Source: Portulaca oleracea
Lineage: Eukaryota > Streptophyta > Magnoliopsida > Caryophyllales > Portulacaceae
Direction of reading: 5' to 3'
DNA length: 64,000 bases
Assembly: GCA_029582165.1 (NCBI GenBank)
Contig: CM055870.1
Location: 14,924,832-14,988,831, forward strand
The notes beneath the pieces are model-generated. The model did no database searches. It worked only from the letters and a program-made list of their open reading frames with translations, and was not told where the DNA came from. The number at the start of each line of letters is the position of its first letter. The first letter of the stretch is position 1. Of this stretch, positions 35,273 through 46,211 are shown in pieces. The position numbers and the translations under genes were made by a program.

Positions 35273-38200
35273 AATGATACCGTGTTCATGGTGTATTTGG
35301 TGTACAAAGACATCACAGTTGATTTGGGTAAGAAGGACTTGGATAGATATGGACTGCTTGATTTGTACAGAGATGCTAGGAGTTTGTTGGCCTTGCCAAT
35401 TGTGGATCCTAAACCAACCTTCTATGGGGTTGCTGGGCATCCCCCTGAAAAACCAAGGGCTAAGGTATCATTAGATGATGAGACACAGTTTAGTAAGATG
35501 GTAGAATTGTGGTATGGAAGAAAAGAGATTAAATTTCATGTTGTTCATAGGAAGACAATGAGCTTGATACAAGCAGGTGTTGAGAGGCTTGATGGTAACA
35601 ACATAGATGAAGTTGATGGGGCCAATGTGATAGTGAAACAAGGTGATGTGAATGAAGAGGGAAAAAATGAAGAGAGGGGAAATGTGAATGAGGAAGGTAA
35701 CAATGAGCAAGGGGAAATCTGAATGAGGAAGGTAACAATGAGCATGGGTAAATGTGAATGATATTCGTGATGAATATTGGGATGATATCTTGCATAACAA
35801 TAACGATGCTATCCTCACTCAACCTTCTGCTTTATCTAGCCCCATAGTTAATCAACCCTCTGCCTCGTCTAACCCCCTACTGAACCACCCAACTGGTCGA
35901 GATAGTGATAGTGATAGTGATGGTGGTGATGGTGGTGATTATGATGATGATGATCTCAGATCTGAAGAAAGTGAATCTGATGCCTCATCAAAGAGTGATG
36001 AAGATGTCAACATTGGTCATGAGGAAGAGGAGAGTGAGAGTGATGACTCTGATGTGTCACTAGTAGATGAGTATGATATAATTGATGATAGGAGTGATAA
36101 TGAGGAAGATGTAGAGGATAGGATATACAATGGGAGACCATGGGAACGTGATCCAAATGGGACAATAGAGCTTAGGCAATGGGACATGTTTGACGACAAG
36201 AAACATTTTTTACAAGTTGTGAAGGATTACATGGTCACTCAAGGCCATTGGCTTTTGGTTAAATGGAATGAAGGTCGCCGATACGCAGCAAAGTGTAGTG
36301 GAGAGGGTTGCTCCTAGAGGATTCATGCCTCTAAATTGCCTGATAAGGTGACATACCAAATTAAGGTTTTGGAAGGCGAGCATACATGTGAAAGAATTCA
36401 ACACAATAGAGCGGCAAATTTGAGATGGATCGTGAAGCACATGTTTGAGGATGTTGCAGCCAACCCTTCCATTCCTATTGATAGTTTGGGGATGTTGTCG
36501 ACCACGAGGTAACCTATCAAATTCTGAATTTTTCTTATTTATTTTTTGTTTATTTATATCATGTATAATATTCTGATTTTATTTATTTAATTATCTCATA
36601 AAAATCGTATCATTAACACTATTTTTCCCTTCACAAAAAAGGCATGGAGTTATAAGGCCAAAACATGTTCGAAGAAAGGCCAGGAATAAAATACTGAAGA
36701 AGATTGAAGGGGACCATCGGTTGGGTTTTAAGAAACTTGTGCGTTACCTTGAAATGGTGAAGAAGTCAAACCCTGGGAGTATATGCCACATTAACTGGGT
36801 AGAACCTGAACAACCGGGGGGTAATAAAGTATTTCAGAGGTTGTTTGTGTGCTATTTTTGATGTAAGCAAAATTTCTTAGCTGGATGTAGGAAATTTGTT
36901 GGCATAGATGGATGTCACTTGAAGGGTCCGTACAAAGGGATCTTGTTAACTGCTATTGCACTTGATGGGGATAACCAATGTGTTCCAATTGCATATGCCA
37001 TTGTGGATCAAGAAAGCATAGATAATTGGAAGTGGTTCCTTCATTGTTTGAAGGGTGTGATTGGAGATGATGAGGCAGGGGAGTACACATTCATATCTGA
37101 CAGGGGCCGGGTAAAATTTTCTTTTTACACTATTCCTCCTTGTGTTGGTAATTTGTGTATGTTTAATGATTTGGTTGTTGCCTTGGAACATTGTATGTCA
37201 TTGGGATGGGGTATCACACTATTTATGTTGCATAAACTTGAAAGTATATTGTATGCCCTTGTGATGTCAACCTGGATCAAAATGGACATATTAATGAGTT
37301 GAATTTGTCTCTTGTTTAATTTCTTACTGTTTAAATTCTTATTGGCTTGAGTGCTTTGCCATTATTTATCTTTGTGTCATGCAGGGAGTGATTGCAGCAA
37401 TCGACAATATATTTCCAGCTTCGCATAAGCGGATATGTGTTGTGCACTTCATGAGAAACTTCAAGAAGTTGTTCCCTGGTACAAGGCTGAAAAAGTTGGC
37501 AGACCAAGCTGCTTATGCATACACGGAGCATGAGTTCAAGAAAGCCATAGAAAAGTTGAGCAAATTGAACCAGGATGCTGCCCTCTATCTACTAGATAAA
37601 CCAATGGAGCATATTGGTGCATGTACTTGTTTGACCAAAGGACCAAATCTGATCACAACACCACAAACTTTGTGCAGTCTTTCAACAAGGTACTCAACCA
37701 TGTTAGGCATAGACCTATGTTTGAGATTTGTGAAGCAATTAGGATGAAATTGACTAAGTGGATTGTTGAAAGGAGGGCTGGTGGGAAAAATTAAGGGGGA
37801 GAGTGGTACCTTGTGTGAGACAGCTTTTAACACAGTTTGAAAGGGAGAGTTGGGGGTTGATTGTCCTATTTTGTGGGGATAATGTGTTCCGGGTGGATGA
37901 TGGGAGGGTTAGATACATTTTAAACCTAACTGAAATGATATGTGATTGCAATTATTGGCAAATCAAAGGTGTCTCATGCAAACATGCCGTGAAGTGCATT
38001 CTTTTCTTGCACAAGCGCCCCGACACTTATGTTAGTGAATGGTATACTGTGGAGAAATTTAGAGCAGCATACTCCTACAACATCAATGATATTCAAGACC
38101 CTAGGTTTTGGCCTTCTATGGACAACCTCCCTTTATTGTCTCCCCCTAAGGTTGAAAAGAAGAGAGGTAGACCAGCTAAGGAAAAGAGGAGAGGTTGGGA

Positions 38201-38640
38201 TGAGGAGCCTAGGAGGAAGAGGTCAAACGCAATTACTTGCAGCATTGTGGACGCACTGGACACAATATAAGGGGTTGCCCACACCTTAGAGGGAAGAAGC
38301 CAAGAGTGAGGAAGCCTCACTTTGGACCAAAGAGACCAGTTGGAAGACCAAGCAAGAAGCATGGCTTTATTCCCACTCAGTCCTCCCAATTGTCCTCTAG
38401 TTCCATCTTCCAGGAACCATTATCCACCTCTCTCAGTCAGCAGATTCAATTGCCAAACAGCAGCAGCCAGAAGCTATTCCACCTTGACAATCCAAGCAGC
38501 AGCAGGCAACAACATTTGCCCAAAAAGCCAGCCAGCCAGCCAGCAGCCAGCCAGCCAGCATCTTCATACCCAGGAGGTCACCAAGGAAGAGGAATTCTCA
38601 AGGTTCAACGAATCCTGAAAATTCAACTAAGAGTCGAATG
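35273..38640 (+). pseudogene. MULE transposase (MURA/SWIM type), broken
   Basis: Domains in order: an N-terminal region (from about 35273, MNDTVFMVYLVYKDITVDLG); an acidic Asp/Ser/Glu linker (35890-36110); the Mutator DNA-binding domain (YNGRPWERDPNGTIELRQWD to about 36500); an intron (about 36510-36641); the MULE catalytic domain (FVGIDGCHLKGPYKGILLTA near 36900, then QCVPIAYAIVDQE); another intron (about 37109-37384); GVIAAIDNIFPASHKRICVV; a SWIM zinc finger (CDCNYWQIKGVSCKHAVKC near 37950-38005); and a CCHC-type knuckle (CGRTGHNIRGCP near 38245). Breaks: a frame change near 35720, TAG at 36315, TGA near 36859, a frame change near 37650-37800 and a probable 1-base loss at the first Cys of the knuckle. 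Function by family: DDE transposition. Confidence 0.9.
38460..38575. repeat. CAGC/AGCC simple repeat at the transposase 3' end
   Basis: Runs of CAGC and CCAGCCAGCC, encoding Gln/Ser/Ala/Pro in the frames across it. Confidence 0.6.
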
Positions 38641-38919
38641 ACTTGAACTTTTATTGCAACTTGAACAGTTAACTTGAACTCTTATTGCAACTTGAACTAG
38701 AACTTTTATTTATGAAAATTTAGACTTGATTGCTGTCACTTTTGTAAATTTTGGGTGATGTTAGGTTTGATTTTGTGGGGTTAAAGGTCAACCCTTTACT
38801 TTGTGTCATGTTGATTGTACATGCTTTGGGTAGTAACTTGACATTGACAGCAGTTATGATGTAAAAACATCGGCAGCAAGCTTTGCTTTTGTTGAATGGA
38901 AATGGTTATGAATGTAGCA

Positions 38920-39110
38920 GGTTTAAATATGAGTGTTTGAGCAGGTTTAAATCTTGAATGTTTGAGCAGGTATAATGTTGAGTGTTTGAGCAGGTATAAA
39001 TCTGAGTTTTTTAGCAGGTATAATGTTGAGTGTTTGAAAGACATACTTTCTGTGTGGGTATGAATGTAGCAGGTAAATGTTGAGTGTTTAAGCAGGTATA
39101 ATGTTTTATC
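38920..39110. repeat. Minisatellite, about 27-bp unit
   Basis: Units resembling GAGTGTTTGAGCAGGTATAA are repeated about six times with varying spacers. They lie between the two convergent MULE genes. Not a CRISPR: no constant repeats with unique spacers, and this is a eukaryotic genome. Confidence 0.85.
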
Positions 39111-39502
39111 TTCATTATAATTTGTTCTAACTTCATGTTTGAGCAGGCAAATTTTTTGCTTGATTGAGGCTTCTGGACAGAGACATGCTTGATTGTGGCT
39201 TTTGAACAAACACTTGCTTCTGAACAAGGACTTGTTTGATTTGAACAAAAACATTGTGTTGTCATTGATATGGACACTAAATTGGAGCAATTCTTTAGTG
39301 ATTCCAAATTATAAAAACCAATGTTGATTGTAGCTTCTGGACAAATACATTAGACTTGCTTCATTGTGGCTTCTGGACAAATTCTTTAAAAGAAAGCATT
39401 ATATTACTGATTCCAAATTGGAGCATTGTCATACACTTCCATTCAATTGTCATAAACATACAACATTACTCCATCCAAATTCCCTACCTAGCATACCTAC
39501 AT

Positions 39503-39901
39503 TCAACTTCTCATTGCCAACACCAATACTAAGATCAAAATAATACAAATGCACAAACCAATAACCATTCTAAGAGCATCATAAACCCTAGCTAACATAC
39601 CCCTAAGTTCAACGCTCAACTCCCTATTTTCAGATGCCATGTTGTTTAGTGCCTCCATGGCTTCAATTAGACTTGGTTCATGTTGATTAGTCCAGCCACC
39701 ACTGTCGGTTTGCGTTTTACCTCTGCCAATTAATTCATCATGAAACCCTAAGAATTGTCCATAGTGGCAACATCGGTAGAATCCTCTGAGTGGATTCTTT
39801 TTGGTCCTCGAAATTTTGTACTCCCCTTCAGAAAACTTGAAACATTTTGGACATTGGAACCTGTTTGGTGTTGAATTTGAAGAAAATGACCCTCCTTCCA
39901 T
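39503..39901 (-). CDS. Small Cys-rich (GRF-like zinc finger) protein with a C-terminal membrane segment, in the MULE
   Basis: An intact ORF; I chose the ATG at 39901 (133 aa) because the conserved part starts there, though an upstream ATG at 39922 is in frame. It has a Cys pattern CPKC...RTKKNPLRGFYRCCHYG (residues about 15-55), like plant GRF-type zinc fingers (C, then RTxxNPxRxFYxC, then C/H). A helical segment follows (EAMEALNNMASENRELSVEL, likely coiled coil), then a hydrophobic C-terminal segment (VIGLCICIILILVLVLAM). It occupies the place and orientation that mudrB has in maize MuDR, read from the opposite TIR and converging on the transposase. The function is unknown; such proteins are abundant in plant genomes. 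It may be a captured host gene. Confidence 0.7.
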   Translation of the reverse strand: MEGGSFSSNSTPNRFQCPKCFKFSEGEYKISRTKKNPLRGFYRCCHYGQFLGFHDELIGRGKTQTDSGGWTNQHEPSLIEAMEALNNMASENRELSVELRGMLARVYDALRMVIGLCICIILILVLVLAMRS

Positions 39902-40094
39902 GGCTGGCAGACATGTCGACACAGAACCAGGTGGAAATAAATTTTAAAAAAATACATCAGAAGAAGTTGAATTTCGCTGGAAACAGAAAAGCAGAATAGG
40001 GTTAGGGTTTTTTGAGAAATTGAACATACCTTAATTTGGAGATTCAAAACTTGCTGCCTCCAGATTTTCACTGAGCAACCCAAACAAATGGAGA

Positions 40095-40165
40095 CTCGAA
40101 ACTTGCTGCCTTCATATTCGAAACTTGCTGCCTTCATATTCGAAACTTGCTGCCTTCAGATTTTA
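40095..40165. repeat. Short tandem repeat CGAAACTTGCTGCCTTCATA
   Basis: About three copies of a 23-bp unit between the small MULE gene and the right TIR, in the leader of that gene. Confidence 0.8.
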
Positions 40166-40805
40166 GAGTTGCAAATCCTAAATAAGAGAATGGTGTTTCA
40201 ACGAAGAAGAACTCAGAGAATGAAGAAGGAAGAACTCAGAGGAGAGATTTGAGAGTTGCAAACCCTAAATAAGAGAATGGGTTTCTAATCGTTTGTGTTT
40301 TCAAATAATAAATAGGAGAAAGAAGGAATGGAGTAATGTTTGCTTTATTGATAAGGGTAAATAGGTAATTTCGTTTTTAATTGAAACAACTATGAATTAA
40401 TATCAAGGGTAAACATGTCACTTCCTATTCATTTTTTTAATACTTGCCGGAAAATCCAACAAAAAATCATTATAATATATCCTATGTGGTTTAAATTTAC
40501 GACCACTTAAATGTCAGGTAGGGTGAAAATTATTTCTCAAAGGTCGGGTGTGCAAAAATTATTACCACATATGTCAGGTAGGGTAAATGTAATTATCTCG
40601 ATGACAGTGGGTCTTTGATCAAACTTTGACTCACTCAAATCAGACCCATTTAGGTGGATATGGGTCCAATTTTGGACCCTTTTTTTTGCATATTACGTTG
40701 TATTAGTTGTATTGTTAGAGTTGATGTAATGATGGCTTTGGTAATGTTTTTATGTAGAACTTTGTTCATGTTCGATGTAGAATTTTGGGGTTTGAGTAGG
40801 GTCAG

Positions 40806-41964
40806 GGGCGGATTTGACTCTATATCAGTGGAGTCAAGCGACTCCACTGGAATTGCGGGAAAAAAAATTTAAATTTTTAAAAAATAGACAGGCTATATAT
40901 TGCATTTTTTTTATAAGGATTCATGAAGTAAGGCGTAGTCAAATAACTTGCATGCAACTCTGCTAGTGGTTAGGCGTGAGTTTGAGTCCACCAAAATTCA
41001 AGTCTTCGCATTTTTTCATCTATTCACTGTGCTTGCCTTCCTTTTAATTAAGAGTTGCGTTTCAGTCCCCACAAAGTCAATTATCACATAGTAGCTAAGT
41101 GATTAGCACCTTTGTTTATTACTAGTGGCTACTACTAGCTAGTGTCAAGTTGTGAGTTCAAGACTTACAAGATTTAAGTTTTGGAATTTGTTTTTTTTTT
41201 TTTTGTTAGCTTTCTGGTCGTTGGATTGTTGCTCTCCTTCATTCCCAAACACAAATGAATTTCAAAACTCCCTTACTATCTACACTCCAAAGTCCATCTC
41301 CCACCCTCCGGATCCCTCTAGATCCACCGTGGTTGGGAGCTTGGTGCCTGACCGCCACTTTCACAGCTGTCATCCAGTTTTTTGTCAGTCTGTCTTTCGG
41401 TCTTTCTCTGCCTCTTCTCTCAAGTCTCAACTCAACCTCTTGTGACTTTTGTTATAAATTACTCTCTAAGTTCTAAATTTCTATTGTCATTCACGATTTT
41501 TCCATAATTCATTCTCAATTAATTTTCAATTCTCTAAGCTTTCTAGTATTCTCAATTCTCTAGTGGCAAAATTGGGGTTTGTATTTTAAATTGATTTATT
41601 ATTTGTTAACCAAGTCAATAGAATCAAATTTATTATTTTAAATTGGATGCATATCTTACTTTTTTTTATATGTGATTTTGGAGATTGTCAAATTTTTGGA
41701 TTTTGAATACTTGCTATCTAATTAAATTATTAAATGTCTAATTTATTCAACTTATTAATAGATCAATGTGGTTAAATTAGAATTTGGGAGAGTTGTTAAC
41801 TTTTCACTTGTGTTGGTTTTGTGACGCTCACACTGCTTTATTCGCAGGTTTTTTTTTTATAATGTTTTAGGGTTGTATTGTATGTACCTAGGACTATTAA
41901 ACTTCAATTTTTTTAACAAATTATTATTGACTCCACTGATTTCGAATCCTGAATCCGCCACTGA
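40806..41964. mobile_element. Non-autonomous hAT-like element, about 1.16 kb
   Basis: The left end TCAGGGGCGGATTTGACTCT and the right end, reverse-complemented TCAGTGGCGGATTCAGGATT, are inverted partners of a common plant hAT-like type. Next to each end is a matching GTGGAGTCA block. The interior has a poly-T run and no transposase. The 8-bp TSD is not resolved: TGAGTAG occurs at both borders but overlaps the terminus. Confidence 0.7.
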
Positions 41965-44320
41965 GTAGAGTTGTCGTATCCACAGGGATGATGTGTTAGG
42001 CAATATGAAATTGGTTAGTTGGGTTTGAATATTCCAAAACAGTAAACATGTATAAACAACTAAATTAAACAAACTACGAATTTAAAGACAGAATTTAACC
42101 TGAAAAACTGCAAATATCAAATTTCAACTAAAACTAAAACTAATTGCAACAGATAATTTAAGCAAGCAATTAACCACTAACTAAATTAAAACTGAATTTG
42201 CAAAAAAAGAAATCATACTTAAGTTTGTACTTCTGTCGATTGAATCACGTGAATTTTCCGAACAAACAAGAAAGGTGTGATTTAGATGACTAAGACTGCA
42301 TGAATCCTCCTGTCACGAAAATTCAAGGGACCTTAATCCTCCTCTTCACTAAAGATTGGATTTTTGGGTTGAAACTAATACTGATAGGGTTAAATAACGA
42401 GAACTGAAAATAACTGCGAATGAAAGGGAGAAGGAAACGAGAAATTTAAAATTAAAATTAACTTGAATCAAACTTCAAAGAGAGTAAATTAACAATGGAA
42501 GAAAACTGAGTTAAATCATCTCAATGTCATAAAACTTTCAAATTTTGTTAGTTTTGCGACTAAATTTTTAAATTGGTCAAATATGTCACATAACTTTAAA
42601 AATTTGTCAAAAATGTCACATAACTTTTCAATTTGTCAAAAATATCACTTAACTTTGAAAATTTGTCAAAAATGCCACCATATGTGATTTTGACCTATTA
42701 TTACAAATAAAATTTATTTTTTGTTTAAATTTAGAATAATGAAAAATAGAAGAAAAAGAACCTAATATATTAATATATTTTTATTTTATGGTATTGAAAA
42801 GGAATAAGAAGAATTATGAGATGGGGTAGATATATTAGTTGAATTTTGATTAATATATTAAAAAATATTCTAACCATTCTAAATTAAAAAATTAATATGA
42901 ATATAGATTTTACTTGTTATAATAGATCAAAATGTCATTGGGTGTCATTTATGAAAATATTTCAAAGATATGTGGCATTTTTAACAAGTTTTCAAAGTTC
43001 TATGGCGTATTTGATGACGGCATATAGTGACTAAATATTGGGAGCATTTTGATAATGAAATTTGGGATTAATGTGCTTAATTGATTTTTTATCATCTTAT
43101 TTCGCTATCTTAACTGAGTTCTGTGTGTTTTGTTCAATTTGTGCAAATTGGTGATATGAACTCTGAAGTTCACGTCCATTACTTGATTCATCATTGAAAG
43201 AGATTTCCGACGATATATTATAAGGTCAATTCCGAGTTGAGATGAAGGAGTTATGAGTAAGATAGCAGAAAGTGTGCGAAAACTGATATATGTCCACTCT
43301 TTTGGTTACCATTTTATCCACACTTATGATATGACCTTAATGTTATTCCAATGAAAAGTAGACTCTTAGAGCTTTCCGAACAGTCAAGAACCAAGTCAAT
43401 CGGACGTCGGACAAAGGAGATATGACCAAAACAAGGCGACCTAGAAAATTTCAGATCCAACACGACCCGTGTTTACACCAACACGGTTCGTGTTGGCCTC
43501 CAGAGAGTTCAATTTTCCCAGAAACCATCAACATGACCTGTGTTGGGCTGGCACGGTCCGTGTTGACCCTGTTTATGACGATTTCGCCGTTTCAGCTTCT
43601 CTTAATGGCTATATAATTGTAGATTCGGCTATTTCATTCTTCATCCTTCACCATCCACCTTCATCCACCCTCATTCACCTCCATCCATTCCTTCCATACC
43701 ATCCATCTCCATCTCTACCATCATCCATCTCCCATAATCTTACAATAATCAAGAGTTTGAGAGCGAATTGAAGATTGAAGATTACTCAAGATCGATACGG
43801 TGTTGGAGGAGCAAAAGTCCACAATTGCCAAATTCTTTCAAGGGTTTTCTGCATATCTTTTGTTATTTTTTCATTCTGTTTTCATTTTCATGCTTTCTAG
43901 AGTATAATTTACAAGTTTCGTAGTTTAAACATGATTAGTGAGTAGTTTTATTAGTTTAGGGGATAAACTCTTATTAATTTCTCTTATGGATTGAATTTTG
44001 TTGGATTGAACAAGTGTGTTAATCTAGTTTGAATGCATTTTATTTATCCTTTGATTATGTATGTCATTGTTTTTGTTTGGCCATAGAAAATATGGAATTA
44101 GATTGTTGAATGAAGTATCGAACGGAGAAATTCGATAATCGGAACCTTTAGGATTAAACTAGTTATGAAGTGAACTAGACATAGAGAACTTTGTAATTAG
44201 GGGTCTTTCGATAATTCAATCTTTAACTTTGTAGTTAGATTCTTGGCTAGTTAGTTAGTTGTTTCTTTTTTAATCTTTCTTTCTCTTCTCTTCTCTTATT
44301 TCCTATATAAAGGGACCATT
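41965..44320. repeat. Retroelement-like non-coding repeat, degenerate
   Basis: The motif TCGTATCCACAGGGA (near 41973) is common in untranslated parts of plant LTR elements. 43978-44225 is related (opposite strand) to about 690-905. Near 43448-43575 there are repeated AACACGG/CGTGTTG motifs like those of the copia LTR at 45507. No coding region can be supported. The right-hand partner sequence may resume at about 51908 (TGTGGATACGAC), beyond the copia insertion. Confidence 0.4.
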
Positions 44321-44322
44321 AC

Positions 44323-44745
44323 TTTTTTTTTTTTTTTTTTTTTTTGCAAACACTAGCCAAACTTACTCATTACTTAAATAGAGAATATCCTCCAATAGTA
44401 CATCCATAAGAAAGGGAGGGGGGTCAAACCATAGATTTTCCTCATTTTGGTATATAACCCATTTAGCAAGTCTGTGAGCAACCTCATTGCCTTCCCGACT
44501 CATCCATGTGAATTCAGCAACCTGGTTTTGGAACCTCTCTTCCCACACATCCATATGAAGGTTGCGAAGTGTGCCTTTGTCAGGTTTCTCCTCCTTTATT
44601 TTTTGTATGACATTCAGAGCAACAGATTCAATGGTTGCTTCCCGAGCATTTTGTGATATGCTCATCTCCATTTCGAATAGAATGGCTGCTAATTCTGCAT
44701 GTTCTGCACCCCACCTTCCTCTGAGAATTCGCATTCAATAGACCT
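44323..44745 (-). pseudogene. LINE 3' end: RNase H-like fragment and poly(A)
   Basis: The minus-strand ORF (44363-44734) has AELAAILFEMEM, ESVALNVI and FTWMSREGNEVAHRLAKWV, typical of the RVT_3-type RNase H at the end of plant LINE ORF2. A T-run at about 44323-44345 on the plus strand is its poly(A) tail. It is a 5'-truncated LINE copy with no reverse transcriptase left. Confidence 0.85.
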
Positions 44746-44756
44746 TTATTTTCTGT

Positions 44757-45047
44757 AGAGCTGGCAAAAATTTGTCCAACCCGGATTACACAATTGTCCG
44801 ATCCGGAAAAAACCGGGTCTAGACATAGATTTTTTATCCGAATTTTGATATTGACCGAATTGAACGAATATTGGGACAGAAAATTTCTCTTTTTTCCATT
44901 GTTCGAACCCGATTTTAGCTTCGTCCGAATTGTCTTAACCCGACATGAAAACGGGTCCGAACACGAATTTCTTGTTCGAATTTTGACATTGTCCAAATTT
45001 TTCCGACCCGAAATTACCCGGACCCGATTATTTGCCAACGCTAATTT
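44757..45047. mobile_element. hAT-like MITE with GCTGGCAAA ends
   Basis: The left end AGAGCTGGCAAAAATTTGTC and the right end, reverse-complemented TTAGCGTTGGCAAATAATCG, are inverted partners. Inside are mirrored CCCGGATT/CGGGTCC-like blocks. About 290 bp, no real ORF. Confidence 0.65.
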
Positions 45048-45501
45048 TCTGCTTAGTTTCTTCATAATACAATGAGAGTGTCACAATGAAGATGGAGAAT
45101 TTGACAAAGACCTTTGGTAGGTTGCCTGTTAAATTAATGAAATTGGCAAAGATAGTTTTTGAGAAGTCTAATTCTCTTTGTTTGGGAATCATTTTGGTTT
45201 GAAACTGTACATTTGACTGTATCTCTTCTCCCCTAAATGTTTGAAATCAATTTCTAAATGTCTTTTACGTTTAGAGGGAGTCATTAATGAGTTCTGAAAT
45301 TTTTTCTTAAATATTTTGTTTTTAGGTATTGATGATCGATATGAACGGGTATGTAGCTTAGTGTGAGACCTTTGTAATTATGGTTTCTATTTTATTTTAA
45401 GGATAAGTTCATTTGTAGCAAGCAGTTAAGATTGTTTAATTTGATCATGAGTTAGTTTTGGTTGTTTCACTAGTATAAGAATTACGCATGTCTTTGTACC
45501 T
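45048..45501. other. Unassigned spacer left of the copia element
   Basis: AT-rich. No ORF, repeat or RNA gene that I can support. Confidence 0.5.
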
Positions 45502-45506
45502 CTATG

Positions 45507-46191
45507 TGTTGGAAATATTTCAAGAGTACAAGATAACTATATAGCCTAAAGTGTTACATATAACAAGTATAAGGATCATAAATAAGTAAATCATCAAGAA
45601 TATGATCAACACGGGTGAAACTGGAACCAACACGGGTCATGTTGGCTTCCAAAGAGCAAGGAAAATGTTCATGGGCTCAACACGGGTCGTGTTGCACCCA
45701 ATACGGACTGTGTTGGAACTCATAACAGTTTTAAATGCTAACGGCTATATGATTTCATATAATTAGTGTTTGATATTGTAATTAAGCACGATTATGATGA
45801 TGATTATAATGATATTCCAACAGCTATATGATTTGACTTAGTCAAGGTCATATTAAGGGTATGATCCTCTATTAAAGTCTCTTGATTACCCTTTGACTAG
45901 GGTATCCTAAGAGGGTGGAAGTCTCCTATAAATAGGAGACATTCCAAGCTACTGAGACACACCATTCTAAGCTAATCACATCCTCATTCTTGTCTAGACT
46001 GCAGCTATACTTGAGTGATTCAAGAGAGAAACTATTATTCTTGAGTGTTACAAGTGCTAAGATTTATCCTTTTGAACATTTACGGTATAGTAAATAGTTC
46101 TTAAGGAAAGTGAGTACTAGGTCACGACTCTTAGCGTTATCCAAGCGAGTTTTCATTGTGCTATATATCGTTTACTCCCTTTCGTCCGACA
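45507..46191 (+). repeat. Copia 5' LTR (685 bp)
   Basis: Begins TGTTGGAAAT and ends CGTCCGACA. A TATA box, CTATAAATAGG, lies at about 45926-45936, so transcription should start near 45960. It carries four AACACGG/CGTGTTG-type motifs between 45610 and 45715. TAAATAGTTCTTAAG at 46091-46105 is the exact complement of 46194-46208. Confidence 0.95.
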
Positions 46192-46208
46192 ATCTTAAGA
46201 ACTATTTA
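46091..46208 (+). promoter_or_regulatory. Self-complementary arms spanning the copia LTR/leader border
   Basis: TAAATAGTTCTTAAG (46091-46105, LTR) and CTTAAGAACTATTTA (46194-46208, starting two bases after the LTR end) are perfect reverse complements over 15 nt. The second arm sits where the primer-binding site belongs and ends 3 bases before the gag ATG. The loop is 88 nt. Possible roles: self-priming of reverse transcription, packaging, or translation control of gag. Confidence 0.7.
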
Positions 46209-46211
46209 GTA

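Larger units (their letters stand above)
34472..40599 (+). mobile_element. Mutator-like element (MULE), 6.1 kb, with TIRs and 10-bp TSD
   Basis: Both ends read inward GAGATAATTACATTTACCCT and stay matched for about 100 bases (ACACCCGAC, then GAGAAATAATTTTCACCCTA). GATGACAGTG flanks both sides (34462-34471 and 40600-40609), the TSD class of Mutator elements. A MURA-like transposase runs on + (35273-38640) and a second small gene runs on - (39503-39901), so the two are convergent. The transposase is broken, so the copy is not autonomous as it stands. Confidence 0.95.

Noticed and set aside
35754..36317. Acidic ORF as a separate gene
   Set aside because: It is the linker and DNA-binding domain of the MULE transposase, detached by a frame change near 35720.
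38920..39110. Possible CRISPR-like array
   Set aside because: Units touch or vary in spacing without unique spacers of constant length; plant nuclear DNA.
41152..41445. 97-codon ORF with a hydrophobic start
   Set aside because: Inside a non-autonomous hAT-like element and a poly-T run; no homologous domain recognised.
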